From assembly GCA_965204695.1 (NCBI GenBank), contig OZ242007.1, positions 4,774,001-4,838,000 of the forward strand: 64,000 nucleotides of DNA, in the 5' to 3' direction. The DNA comes from JAHEKD01 sp965204695 (GTDB lineage: Bacteria > Pseudomonadota > Gammaproteobacteria > Arenicellales > JAHEKD01). Every line of letters begins with the position of its first letter. Positions within the stretch are counted from its first letter, which is position 1. Positions 9,725-17,740 of this stretch are shown piece after piece. Made by a program: the position numbers and the translations under genes. Under the pieces are notes generated by a model. That model made no database searches. It was given only the letters and a program-made list of their open reading frames with translations, and had not been told where the DNA came from.

Positions 9725-11359
9725 TTAGCCGTGTGCGTTTTCCATTTGCCATGCTTGCAAAAGCTTTGGCAAAGCAATTTTCCAATCTAATACACCTGTC
9801 TTATCTGCCCAATCTGTGAATTGTTTTTTTAGTTCTGTTTCCAAGGGTTTATTTTTACCAATTAAATTATTAAGTTCAGTGCGATCATTATCCATATCGT
9901 AAAGTTCCCAAGCTTCATTGTATTTGCACACTAATTTGAAATTATTTTGTCGAATTGCACAGTTGCCTTCATGTTCCCAAAATATGGGCTGCTGACGTTG
10001 CCAGGGTTTGCCTGCAAGTAAGGGAACTAGTGATTCACCTTGCAACGACTGAATTTTATGACCACCTAGTTCGCTCAAATAATTTGCACCGGTGACCTCA
10101 AGGATAGTTGGCATAATATCAACAACATGGCAGGGCGCATGAGCAATATAGTGATCTTTGAAACGATCAGGCCAATGTGCAATAAGAGGAGTCGAAATTC
10201 CTCCTTCATGTACCCAATGCTTAAATAATCGAAATGGAGCATTTGAAGCATTTGCCCAGGGTAAGTCGTAACTTTGATAGGTCAACGGACCACCTGGTCG
10301 AATACTTGGTTTGTTACCCATTTCAATTTTACGCCCGTCATTTGTTGTGTCAGGAAAAAACTTGGCCCAGCCATCCTCGGCCATAAATTCCGCACAACCA
10401 CCATTGTCGGAGAGAAAAAGAATTAGCGTATTATCATACTCATTCAATTTTTTTAAAGTTTGGATTAAGCGGCCTATAGTTTGGTCCATACGATCGACCA
10501 TAGCGGCATAAGCAGCCATTTTGCTGGCTTCCCACTCTTTATGTTTAACATCTAACCATGCTGGAGCATTATCATCACGCGGTGAAATATCCCAGTGTTG
10601 TTGAAGCACATTCATGGAATTCATTTGTTCGTGACGATTACCACGTAATTCATCCCAACCTTTTAAATACACCCCTTCATATTTTTCAATGTCCTTTTCA
10701 TGAGCATGTAAGGGCCAGTGTGGAGCAGCGTGGGCAAGATACAAAAAGAATGGCTGTTGTATTTGCTTGGTTTCTTCGATCATTTGGATCGCTTTGTCGG
10801 TGATCGCTTCGGTAAAATAAAAGTCATCCTGGGTTATTTCAATGCGCTGATCATCTTCCATAATGAAATGCGGGGAGAAAAAATGGGTCACACCATCGAC
10901 AAAGCCATAAAACCTGTCAAAACCACGCTGGCGTGGTGTAGGGTGATCAATATCACCAACACGCCAGCTATCCACTTCACGAGCCATAAAATCGCCACCA
11001 ACGTGCCATTTGCCGGACATCAGAGTTCTATAACCTGACTTACGTAGAACTTCAGCGATAGTCACACTATCATTGCGTAAAAATCCTTGGTAAGCAGGTG
11101 TGCCTAAATTAGCACCCATGTGACCAATGCCGGCATTGTGTGGATACAAGCCTGTTAATAGAGATGCTCGGGTAGGGCAACAACGTGCGCAGTTGTACAT
11201 CGCTGATAGCAACACGCCATTTTTAGCAAGCTCGTCTATGTTAGGTGTCATGATTTCAGAACCAGTAACACCGAGGTCCGCAAAGCCCATATCGTCAACT
11301 AAAATCAGTATGACGTTTGGTCGAGATGGGTTGGAATGATTATTTGATTGCTGTGCCAT
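9725..11359 (-). CDS. Type I sulfatase (arylsulfatase A-like)
   Basis: 544 aa sulfatase of the formylglycine-dependent family. The activation motif C-x-P-x-R is present as Cys60-Cys61-Pro62-Thr63-Arg64, followed by ASLLTG; Cys60 would be the formylglycine precursor. Metal-binding Asp22-Asp23 (VDDMG) and SDNGG later in the chain are also visible. It hydrolyses a sulfate ester. No signal peptide is evident, so it looks cytoplasmic, which would fit substrates imported by the ABC transporter beside it. An activating enzyme is not seen in the window. Substrate unknown. Confidence 0.9.
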   Translation of the reverse strand: MAQQSNNHSNPSRPNVILILVDDMGFADLGVTGSEIMTPNIDELAKNGVLLSAMYNCARCCPTRASLLTGLYPHNAGIGHMGANLGTPAYQGFLRNDSVTIAEVLRKSGYRTLMSGKWHVGGDFMAREVDSWRVGDIDHPTPRQRGFDRFYGFVDGVTHFFSPHFIMEDDQRIEITQDDFYFTEAITDKAIQMIEETKQIQQPFFLYLAHAAPHWPLHAHEKDIEKYEGVYLKGWDELRGNRHEQMNSMNVLQQHWDISPRDDNAPAWLDVKHKEWEASKMAAYAAMVDRMDQTIGRLIQTLKKLNEYDNTLILFLSDNGGCAEFMAEDGWAKFFPDTTNDGRKIEMGNKPSIRPGGPLTYQSYDLPWANASNAPFRLFKHWVHEGGISTPLIAHWPDRFKDHYIAHAPCHVVDIMPTILEVTGANYLSELGGHKIQSLQGESLVPLLAGKPWQRQQPIFWEHEGNCAIRQNNFKLVCKYNEAWELYDMDNDRTELNNLIGKNKPLETELKKQFTDWADKTGVLDWKIALPKLLQAWQMENAHG

Positions 11360-11401
11360 CTGATTATTATAAAGCTATCAGATAGTGTATATAGCTGTAG
11401 A

Positions 11402-11869
11402 TTAGCGCGTATATTTCATTATTCGTTGATGTTCTCGTTCCCACTCCCGGCGCTTTATAGTTTCGCGTTTGTCGAATAATTTTTTGCCTTTGCCAAGCGC
11501 AATTTCAAGCTTTACTCGACCGGCTTTCCAGTAAAGTTTCAAAGGAACTAAAGCATAGCCTTTACGCTCTACCGAGCCAATGAGCTGAGAGATTTCCTTT
11601 CGATGTAACAGTAATTTACGATTGCGTAGTGGTTCAGCTTTGTAATGGGTTGACGTAGTTGACAGTGGCGAAATATGAGCGCCAAATAAAAATAGCTCAC
11701 CGTCTTTGACCAAAATGTAGCTTTCCTTGAGTTGTACTCGCCCAGCGCGAATACTTTTAACCTCCCAACCTTGCAGAGCTACTCCAGCCTCAAATGTTTC
11801 CTCAATAAAATAATCATGGCGTGCCTTGCGATTGTCGGTAATCAGTGAGCTGTTTTTTTGTTTGGCCAT
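11402..11869 (-). CDS. smpB: SsrA-binding protein SmpB
   Basis: 155 aa, usual length. SmpB binds tmRNA and brings it to stalled ribosomes in trans-translation. The conserved N-terminal segment (ARHDYFIEETFEAGVAL) and the GWEVKSIRAG motif are plain, and the C-terminal tail is basic. The tmRNA gene is not adjacent here. Divergent from ratA, as in other gammaproteobacteria. Confidence 0.97.
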   Translation of the reverse strand: MAKQKNSSLITDNRKARHDYFIEETFEAGVALQGWEVKSIRAGRVQLKESYILVKDGELFLFGAHISPLSTTSTHYKAEPLRNRKLLLHRKEISQLIGSVERKGYALVPLKLYWKAGRVKLEIALGKGKKLFDKRETIKRREWEREHQRIMKYTR

Positions 11870-11954
11870 GGATTTGTTTATTTTTCAAAGGCGCTTATTA
11901 TAACGATTAGCGGGTATAATCCAGCAACTATTCATATGAATTCCTTTTCCTATA

Positions 11955-12386
11955 GTGAATAAAATTAATCGCTCAGCTATTGTTCCATATTCGCAAGAAC
12001 AAATGTATAAATTAGTGACTGATATTGGATCTTACCCTGAGTTCTTACCCTGGTGCAGTGACGCTGAAATAATCAGTACTGATGATACTCAAACCACCGC
12101 TAAATTAAGTGTTTCATTCAAAGGAATTAAGCAAAACTTCACTACCCGAAATATTAATTCTGCCTGCGAGGCCGTAAATATGGAGTTAGTGGATGGCCCC
12201 TTTAGTCATCTTGGAGGAGTGTGGAAATTCACTCCATTGTCGCAATCAGCATCAAAAATAGAATTAAAACTCGAATTTGCGTTCAAGAGTAAATGGCTAG
12301 AGAAACTATTAGGCCCGGTTTTCGGTATGATTGGCAATACCATGGTGGACTCTTTTCAGTCTCGAGCTAAAGAGTTGTATGAATAG
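11955..12386 (+). CDS. ratA: RatA-like START/COQ10-domain protein
   Basis: 143 aa single-domain protein of the polyketide cyclase/COQ10 START fold (SYPEFLPWC near residue 30 and a C-terminal amphipathic helix). In E. coli the homologue was described as a toxin of ribosome assembly, while eukaryotic relatives bind coenzyme Q; which role applies here is open. GTG start. It overlaps the rnfH start by 8 bp, the usual ratA-rnfH pair beside smpB. Confidence 0.9.
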   Translation: MNKINRSAIVPYSQEQMYKLVTDIGSYPEFLPWCSDAEIISTDDTQTTAKLSVSFKGIKQNFTTRNINSACEAVNMELVDGPFSHLGGVWKFTPLSQSASKIELKLEFAFKSKWLEKLLGPVFGMIGNTMVDSFQSRAKELYE

Positions 12387-12657
12387 TAACTGGATTGAGG
12401 TGGCTTATGCCTCACCAACTGAGCAGTGCTTAATTCGCTTGGATTATAAAGAGATGACTGCTGAACAAGCCATCGAACGCTCCGGTATTCTGAAAAAATT
12501 CTCTGATATAGATTTAGCCGCTAATAAGGTTGGCGTTTTTGGCAGGCAAGTGCGTTTAAGTCATCGTTTAGAGCCTGGTGACAGGGTGGAAATTTACCGC
12601 TCGCTAATCATTAACCCCAAAGATGCCAGGCGATTAAGAGCAGCTACCAAAAAATAA
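12379..12657 (+). CDS. rnfH: RnfH family ubiquitin-fold protein
   Basis: 92 aa beta-grasp protein of the RnfH (YfjF) family. The sequence from MNSNWIEVAYA through GDRVEIYRSL and the basic C-terminal end match the family. The start is the ATG inside the ratA stop region (8-bp overlap), which gives the usual length. Function not firmly known; the pairing with ratA has been proposed to act like a toxin-antitoxin pair, without strong proof. Confidence 0.9.
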   Translation: MNSNWIEVAYASPTEQCLIRLDYKEMTAEQAIERSGILKKFSDIDLAANKVGVFGRQVRLSHRLEPGDRVEIYRSLIINPKDARRLRAATKK

Positions 12658-12662
12658 ATCCG

Positions 12663-13112
12663 TTATTGCCCCAGTACTTTAGATTTAACCCGCTGCCAGA
12701 GGCTGGCTTTTTCTTCCGGTTCAACAGCTACAGTATTTAAATCACTTCCGTCAGGAAGGGTGACTTCCGTTGCTTGTGTAATCACAACTTCAGCACTGCC
12801 TTTAATATCAGCAAGACGATCGAAATCGTCGAACCATAAAGTGATGACGCGTTGTTCGCGTTCATCATCACGACCTTGTTGATAGGTGTAAAAATAATCC
12901 CAGCGATTAGCATGGAAGGGATCTTCAATCAACGGAGTACCCAAATAATATTGTGCCTCGGCTTTGCTCATCCCAAGCTCAAGATTATTGAGCATTTTAT
13001 CAGTAACAACATTTCCTTGCTGTATGTCCTGTTCATAGATGATGGCACAAGCCTGTATAACTAATAATAAAGCCGATACGACAACTATTTTTAAAAAGCT
13101 ACAATTTTTCAT
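12663..13112 (-). CDS. bamE: Outer membrane protein assembly factor BamE
   Basis: 149 aa lipoprotein: signal peptide ending in a lipobox with Cys near residue 22 (VIQAC), then the SmpA/OmlA fold (LELGMSKAEAQYYLGTP). BamE is the small lipoprotein of the BAM complex that folds beta-barrel proteins into the outer membrane; bamB lies at the other end of the window. It has a C-terminal extension of about 35 residues compared with the E. coli protein. Downstream of recN and convergent with rnfH. Confidence 0.93.
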   Translation of the reverse strand: MKNCSFLKIVVVSALLLVIQACAIIYEQDIQQGNVVTDKMLNNLELGMSKAEAQYYLGTPLIEDPFHANRWDYFYTYQQGRDDEREQRVITLWFDDFDRLADIKGSAEVVITQATEVTLPDGSDLNTVAVEPEEKASLWQRVKSKVLGQ

Positions 13113-13156
13113 GGTGCATACTCTATCAACAAATCTTATTGATGGCTAAATATTTT

Positions 13157-14821
13157 TCATGCCGATTCCTGCAACATGATTTTTGCATTATCAAGGCTTT
13201 CTTGTGTGACTTTTTTCCCAGATAAAAATCGGGCCAATTCTTTAATTCTGTCTTCAGTATTTAAGTAATTTAATTCGACCATTGGTTCTTGGTCTGATTT
13301 GCTGATTTTCAACTGATGCTTAGCCTTGCTTGCGACTTGGGGTAGGTGAGTGATACAAATTACTTGATTGTCTTTGCCCAGAGATTTAAGCTTATTTCCG
13401 ACGATATCAGCAGTTTCGCCGCTAATGCCGGCATCTACTTCATCAAAAATCAAGACATTGTCGTTCAATAGATTATTTACCTCGAGCACAATAGCAAGGC
13501 TAATTCGAGATAGTTCCCCTCCTGATGCCACTTTTTCGATCGGTCCAGGCGGTTCACCTTTATTAGTGGAAACTAAAAACTGAATCAAGTCTTGTCCGTC
13601 AGCACTAATTTTAGTTTTATCGACGTCACACGAAATTTGGAACACAGCATTAGGAAGATTTAGCTCTTTTAAATGCTCGCTAATCGATTTGGAAAGAATC
13701 GAGGCCGACTTAATACGTTTTTGACTGAGTTCTGATGCGGTTTTAACATATTGATCTAAAAGGGTTTTTTTGTTTTCTTTAAGTTGCACTAATTTTTTAT
13801 CACGATTTTCAATCAGATCAAGACGTTCGCGCAAGACAGCAAGTTTTGTATCTAGTGCGTCGGGTTCACAACGATGTTTTCTGGCCAAATCATGATAAGT
13901 AGTGAGCTTTTGTTCAATATCGTTAAGTTCAGCAGGATTAAATTCAATTTTGTCAGCAATAGAAATGAGTTCAGAAACAGCGTCTTCACAAGCAATACTA
14001 GCCTCAGTTAATGTTGTACTGATTTGAATCAAGCGTGGTTCGTATTTTCCTGCATTGTCCAGTAGTCGAATTGAACTGGTTAAACTCTCTGACACATTAA
14101 ATGAATCAGATTCTTTTAGCTGTTGTATTGCGATACTCACTGTGTTGGCAATATCAGTTGTATGAGCCAGTCTCTTTTGTTCTTGGTCTAATGCTTGATA
14201 ATTTTCAGCACTGTAATCGCCTTGCTCAAGCTCGTTGATCAAAAAGTCAAGCATATCGATTTGATCTGTCTCAACTGAATCCGTATTTTGTAACGCATCA
14301 ATTTCATCTTGAATTTGTTTTAGATCTTTATGGATTCTGGTGATTTTTTCTAATAGTTCTTGGTTGCCAGCATGCCCGTCAACAATCTCAGTGCGCTTTT
14401 TTCTTAGTGTTAGGTTTAGATGTTCTTGCTGACCACAGATATTTACCAGCAAGTTACCCAGTTCCTTTAACAGCTGAACGGTTACCGGACGGTCATTGAT
14501 GAACGATTTACTGGGTTTGTCTTGAAATAATTGTCGCCTGAGTACGCATTGCTCTTCTTCAAGCTCAAATTCATTTTCCTCAAGCCATGCCGTAGCTTGT
14601 TTATTTTCACTAACATCGAGTTCGATGACGATTTCAGCTTTATCTTGTCCATGCTTAAGCAGGTTTTGATCTGCACGTGCACCTAGTGCCAGGGCCACAG
14701 CATCGATGATTATGGATTTACCAGCTCCGGTTTCACCAGTAATAGATGTCATGCCCTGATGTAACTCAAGATTGAGTTTAGAAATAATAGCGACGTTATT
14801 AATATAAATTGATCTGAGCAT
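13157..14821 (-). CDS. recN: DNA repair protein RecN
   Basis: 554 aa SMC-like ATPase. Walker A GETGAGKS (about residues 29-36), long coiled-coil middle, and C-terminal signature and Walker B (ASGGELSR, VLIFDEVDAGISG). RecN acts in double-strand break repair. Only 6 bp separate it from nadK upstream, so the two share a transcript; no LexA box is visible before nadK or recN, although recN is a classic SOS gene elsewhere. Confidence 0.97.
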   Translation of the reverse strand: MLRSIYINNVAIISKLNLELHQGMTSITGETGAGKSIIIDAVALALGARADQNLLKHGQDKAEIVIELDVSENKQATAWLEENEFELEEEQCVLRRQLFQDKPSKSFINDRPVTVQLLKELGNLLVNICGQQEHLNLTLRKKRTEIVDGHAGNQELLEKITRIHKDLKQIQDEIDALQNTDSVETDQIDMLDFLINELEQGDYSAENYQALDQEQKRLAHTTDIANTVSIAIQQLKESDSFNVSESLTSSIRLLDNAGKYEPRLIQISTTLTEASIACEDAVSELISIADKIEFNPAELNDIEQKLTTYHDLARKHRCEPDALDTKLAVLRERLDLIENRDKKLVQLKENKKTLLDQYVKTASELSQKRIKSASILSKSISEHLKELNLPNAVFQISCDVDKTKISADGQDLIQFLVSTNKGEPPGPIEKVASGGELSRISLAIVLEVNNLLNDNVLIFDEVDAGISGETADIVGNKLKSLGKDNQVICITHLPQVASKAKHQLKISKSDQEPMVELNYLNTEDRIKELARFLSGKKVTQESLDNAKIMLQESA

Positions 14822-14827
14822 TGCAGA

Positions 14828-15676
14828 TTAAGATAACCGACTGCTCCAGCCTAGTTTAGAACGCAGCGCATCGTAATAACTGTAATCAGTTAAATGCACC
14901 AATTTGACATTAGTATCGCTACGCGAAATTTTGATTTTTTCTTCGCTTTTAATAGTGTATTCCATATAACCATCGACTGAAACAATGACTTCGGCATCTT
15001 CTGGGTTGATCAGGCGAATCTCAATATTACTGCTACCGTTAATCACAATAGGACGATGACTAAGTGTATGTGGTGAAATCGGAACTAGGGCAATTACATC
15101 AAGACCAGGATGAATAATCGGACCATCTGATGCTAATGCATAAGCAGTGGAACCTGTTGGCGTTGAAATTATAAGTCCATCTCCGCGAGTTTGATTAACA
15201 TGTTGACCATCAACAATGATTTCGAACTCGATCAAACGGCCGATGCGACCACGCCCAATGACTACATCATTCAACGCATTAGCTTGATCGACAACTTTAT
15301 CATTGTCTTCAATCAGGCAAGACAGCATAGTTCGGTGTTGAATAAAATAATTGCCATCCAGCACACGTTGGATGTCAACCAACATATTATTAGCTGAGAT
15401 TTCGGTTAAAAATCCTAACCGGCCACGGTTTATGCCTACTACCGGAGTGCCATAGGGTGCCAACAGGCGGCTGACTCTCAGCATGGTTCCATCACCGCCA
15501 ATCACAATCGCTAAATCAATAGGATCACTAATGCTGAGTTTAGCTGAATCTGATTCAGGCTCCAAAAAGTGGATGACATTAAGCTTTTTTGACTGTAGAT
15601 AAGCATCTAGCTCGGCCAAGCAGTTGCTAGCCTTTTCATCATCCGATTTGGTGAAAATCCCTATAGTTTTGAACAT
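14828..15676 (-). CDS. nadK: NAD kinase
   Basis: 282 aa, cytoplasmic enzyme that phosphorylates NAD to NADP. The catalytic GGDGT (residues 60-64), the GRLGFLTE segment and PTGSTAYALA are present. First gene of the minus-strand nadK-recN-bamE unit. A copy of the dispersed hairpin repeat lies 38 bp upstream of its start. Confidence 0.97.
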   Translation of the reverse strand: MFKTIGIFTKSDDEKASNCLAELDAYLQSKKLNVIHFLEPESDSAKLSISDPIDLAIVIGGDGTMLRVSRLLAPYGTPVVGINRGRLGFLTEISANNMLVDIQRVLDGNYFIQHRTMLSCLIEDNDKVVDQANALNDVVIGRGRIGRLIEFEIIVDGQHVNQTRGDGLIISTPTGSTAYALASDGPIIHPGLDVIALVPISPHTLSHRPIVINGSSNIEIRLINPEDAEVIVSVDGYMEYTIKSEEKIKISRSDTNVKLVHLTDYSYYDALRSKLGWSSRLS

Positions 15677-15714
15677 ATTAGCGATTATTGAGTCGATAAT
15701 GGAATATTATCAGT

Positions 15715-15809
15715 TTTAATCGCTAGCGAGGTTTAAATTTCCCGTGGTTTGACACGGGATAAATTTTGCAAAGCAAAATAGATGTCCCGCCATTTATGGC
15801 GGGCAGTTT
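15715..15809 (-). repeat. Dispersed hairpin repeat, copy 1 (upstream of nadK)
   Basis: About 95 bp. Read on the minus strand it holds hairpin CCCGCCAT/ATGGCGGG, a central ATTTTGC-TTT-GCAAAAT stem, hairpin TCCCGTG/CACGGGA and a terminal CGCTAGCGATTAAA. Related copies lie at 41921-42005 and 48403-48498. The CGCTAGCG end faces nadK. The nadK-hrcA gap holds nothing else recognisable. Confidence 0.85.
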
Positions 15810-15867
15810 AATTAAATCATGGTAAAAAAACTATAACCACACTATCATATTGGTCAAGGTTTTAACG

Positions 15868-16908
15868 ATGACATTAACACCCAGAGCAGAAATATTACTC
15901 CGTACTCTGATAGACAAATATATCAGTGAAGGAGCGCCTGTGGGCTCTAAAGTGCTGGCAAAAGAATCAGGTCTGGATGTTAGCCCGGCTACTATTCGCA
16001 ATGTTATGGTTGATCTTGAAAACATGGGCTTAATCCAGGCGCCACATACCTCGGCCGGTAGAGTGCCGACTCATAAAGGTTATCGTATGTTTGTCGATTC
16101 CATGGTTAAAACAAAGCCTATGGATAGACAGTTGCTATATCGAGTCGAGCAAAAATTCGGTAATGGACATGATCCTACCCAAATATTGAGCAAAGCTTCA
16201 GAAATACTATCGCAAATCACTAATTTTGCCGGGGTGGTCATGGTGCCTAGTCAATCTCAGTCGCATTTTCGCCAGATTGAGTTTTTGCAATTATCGGGGA
16301 ATCGTATTTTGGCTATCCTGGTTACTGGTGATGGACGAGTGCAAAATCGAGTAATTACGGTTGAACGGGAATTCAAACCCCATGAGTTGGTAGAAGCGGC
16401 AAATTATTTTAATGAGACCTATTCAGGTGCTTCGTTACAAAAATTACGCAAAAAATTATTGGTTGAAATGCAGCAGCATAGTGAAGAAATGAATCGTATT
16501 ATGAGCACCGCTGTTACCATGGGAAATCGTTTTTTCGAAGCAGAAGAGAGAGATCAGCAAGAAGATGTTGTACTATCTGGGGAAGCAAATCTCTTTGAAG
16601 TTCCCGAGTTTGCTGAAATCGAGAAAATGCGTGAGTTATTTGAAACATTTAAAACTAAACATGATTTGCTTGAATTGCTTGATAAAAGCCTAAAGGGTAA
16701 TGGTGTGCAGATTTTTATAGGCGAGGAATCTGGCTACGCACCTTTGAATAATTGTAGTGTAGTTACAGCACCTTACGAACTTGACGATCAATGCATTGGA
16801 GTTTTAGGGGTAATTGGACCAACGCGTATGGATTATGCCGATGTAATTACTGTTGTAGACGTGACTTCCCGTCTTGTTAGTGGTGCACTTTCCGGTAACA
16901 ACTCATAA
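15868..16908 (+). CDS. hrcA: Heat-inducible transcription repressor HrcA
   Basis: 346 aa from the ATG at 15868, chosen over an in-frame TTG 18 bp upstream because AAGG lies 8 bp before it and the product then begins MTLTPRAEILL as expected. Winged-helix N-terminus (SPATIRNVMVDLENMGLI, then HTSAGRVPT) and a long GAF-like dimerisation region. HrcA represses chaperone genes through CIRCE operators in many bacteria; none is visible in this window, so its targets (perhaps groESL) lie elsewhere. Confidence 0.95.
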   Translation: MTLTPRAEILLRTLIDKYISEGAPVGSKVLAKESGLDVSPATIRNVMVDLENMGLIQAPHTSAGRVPTHKGYRMFVDSMVKTKPMDRQLLYRVEQKFGNGHDPTQILSKASEILSQITNFAGVVMVPSQSQSHFRQIEFLQLSGNRILAILVTGDGRVQNRVITVEREFKPHELVEAANYFNETYSGASLQKLRKKLLVEMQQHSEEMNRIMSTAVTMGNRFFEAEERDQQEDVVLSGEANLFEVPEFAEIEKMRELFETFKTKHDLLELLDKSLKGNGVQIFIGEESGYAPLNNCSVVTAPYELDDQCIGVLGVIGPTRMDYADVITVVDVTSRLVSGALSGNNS

Positions 16909-16940
16909 GGCGATGTAACTCCTCGATTTTTACTTATTTC

Positions 16941-16969
16941 CTTGAATTAAAACCACTTTGACCGTATAT
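16941..16969 (+). promoter_or_regulatory. Putative sigma32 heat-shock promoter upstream of grpE
   Basis: CTTGAAT (16941-16947) followed after 14 bp by CCGTATAT (16962-16969) resembles the sigma32 pattern CTTGAAA-N(13-17)-CCCCATNT. It lies about 30 bp before the grpE ATG at 17001. No CIRCE inverted repeat is seen in the hrcA-grpE gap. Confidence 0.5.
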
Positions 16970-17000
16970 CACGGTTAGTTAGTAGTAGGATGATCAGATA

Positions 17001-17669
17001 ATGAATGAAACCAAACCAACCGACCATGAGTCAAATGAAACACAAAAAATTGATGACTCCGATAACGAGAAATCAACAGCAACTGAGATCGAAGAAAAGC
17101 ATGCTGATCAGTTGCATGAGACAGCAGATGATGGAGGATCAGAAATAGCTTTGATCGAGGAGTTGCAGGCTGAGATTCAACGTTTGAATGAAGAATTATC
17201 CAGTGCTAAGGATCAGTCATTAAGAGCTGCAGCAGAAGTAGATAATATTCGTCGCCGTTCGTCGAACGAGCAAATTAACATCCGCAAGTTTGCCATCGAA
17301 GGATTCGCATCTGAATTGCTAGCGGTGAAGGATAGCCTGGATTTAGCCGAGCAAGTTGAATTATCGGCGGATAACAAAGACGTGATTGATAAAATGCATG
17401 AAGGCCTGTCCTTGACCTTGAAGCAACTTGACCGGGCGTTCGAAAAGTTCTCAATCCAGGTTATTGCACCTGAAAAAGGAGAAAAACTTGATCCGGAATC
17501 GCATCAAGCCATGACAGTGCAGCAAACTGATGAAGTCGACAATAATTGTGTGCTGACCACCATCCAAAAGGGCTATAAATTGCATGATCGCCTACTCAGA
17601 CCGGCCATGGTGGTCATTGCTCGCACACCAGAGGAAAAAAAAGCCGAATCCGAGCAAGAAAGTGCTTGA
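17001..17669 (+). CDS. grpE: Nucleotide exchange factor GrpE
   Basis: 222 aa. An acidic N-terminal tail of about 45 residues and a coiled-coil helix precede the conserved core (AAAEVDNIRRR; MHEGLSLTLKQLD; DPESHQAMT), ending in RPAMVVIA. GrpE releases ADP from DnaK, which is encoded 71 bp downstream. Confidence 0.96.
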   Translation: MNETKPTDHESNETQKIDDSDNEKSTATEIEEKHADQLHETADDGGSEIALIEELQAEIQRLNEELSSAKDQSLRAAAEVDNIRRRSSNEQINIRKFAIEGFASELLAVKDSLDLAEQVELSADNKDVIDKMHEGLSLTLKQLDRAFEKFSIQVIAPEKGEKLDPESHQAMTVQQTDEVDNNCVLTTIQKGYKLHDRLLRPAMVVIARTPEEKKAESEQESA

Positions 17670-17740
17670 ATTTACACGGCTTAGCCTTATTTAAAGAACA
17701 AGTGAACAAATAATCTGATTTTATTTTTGAGGAATCTGAA

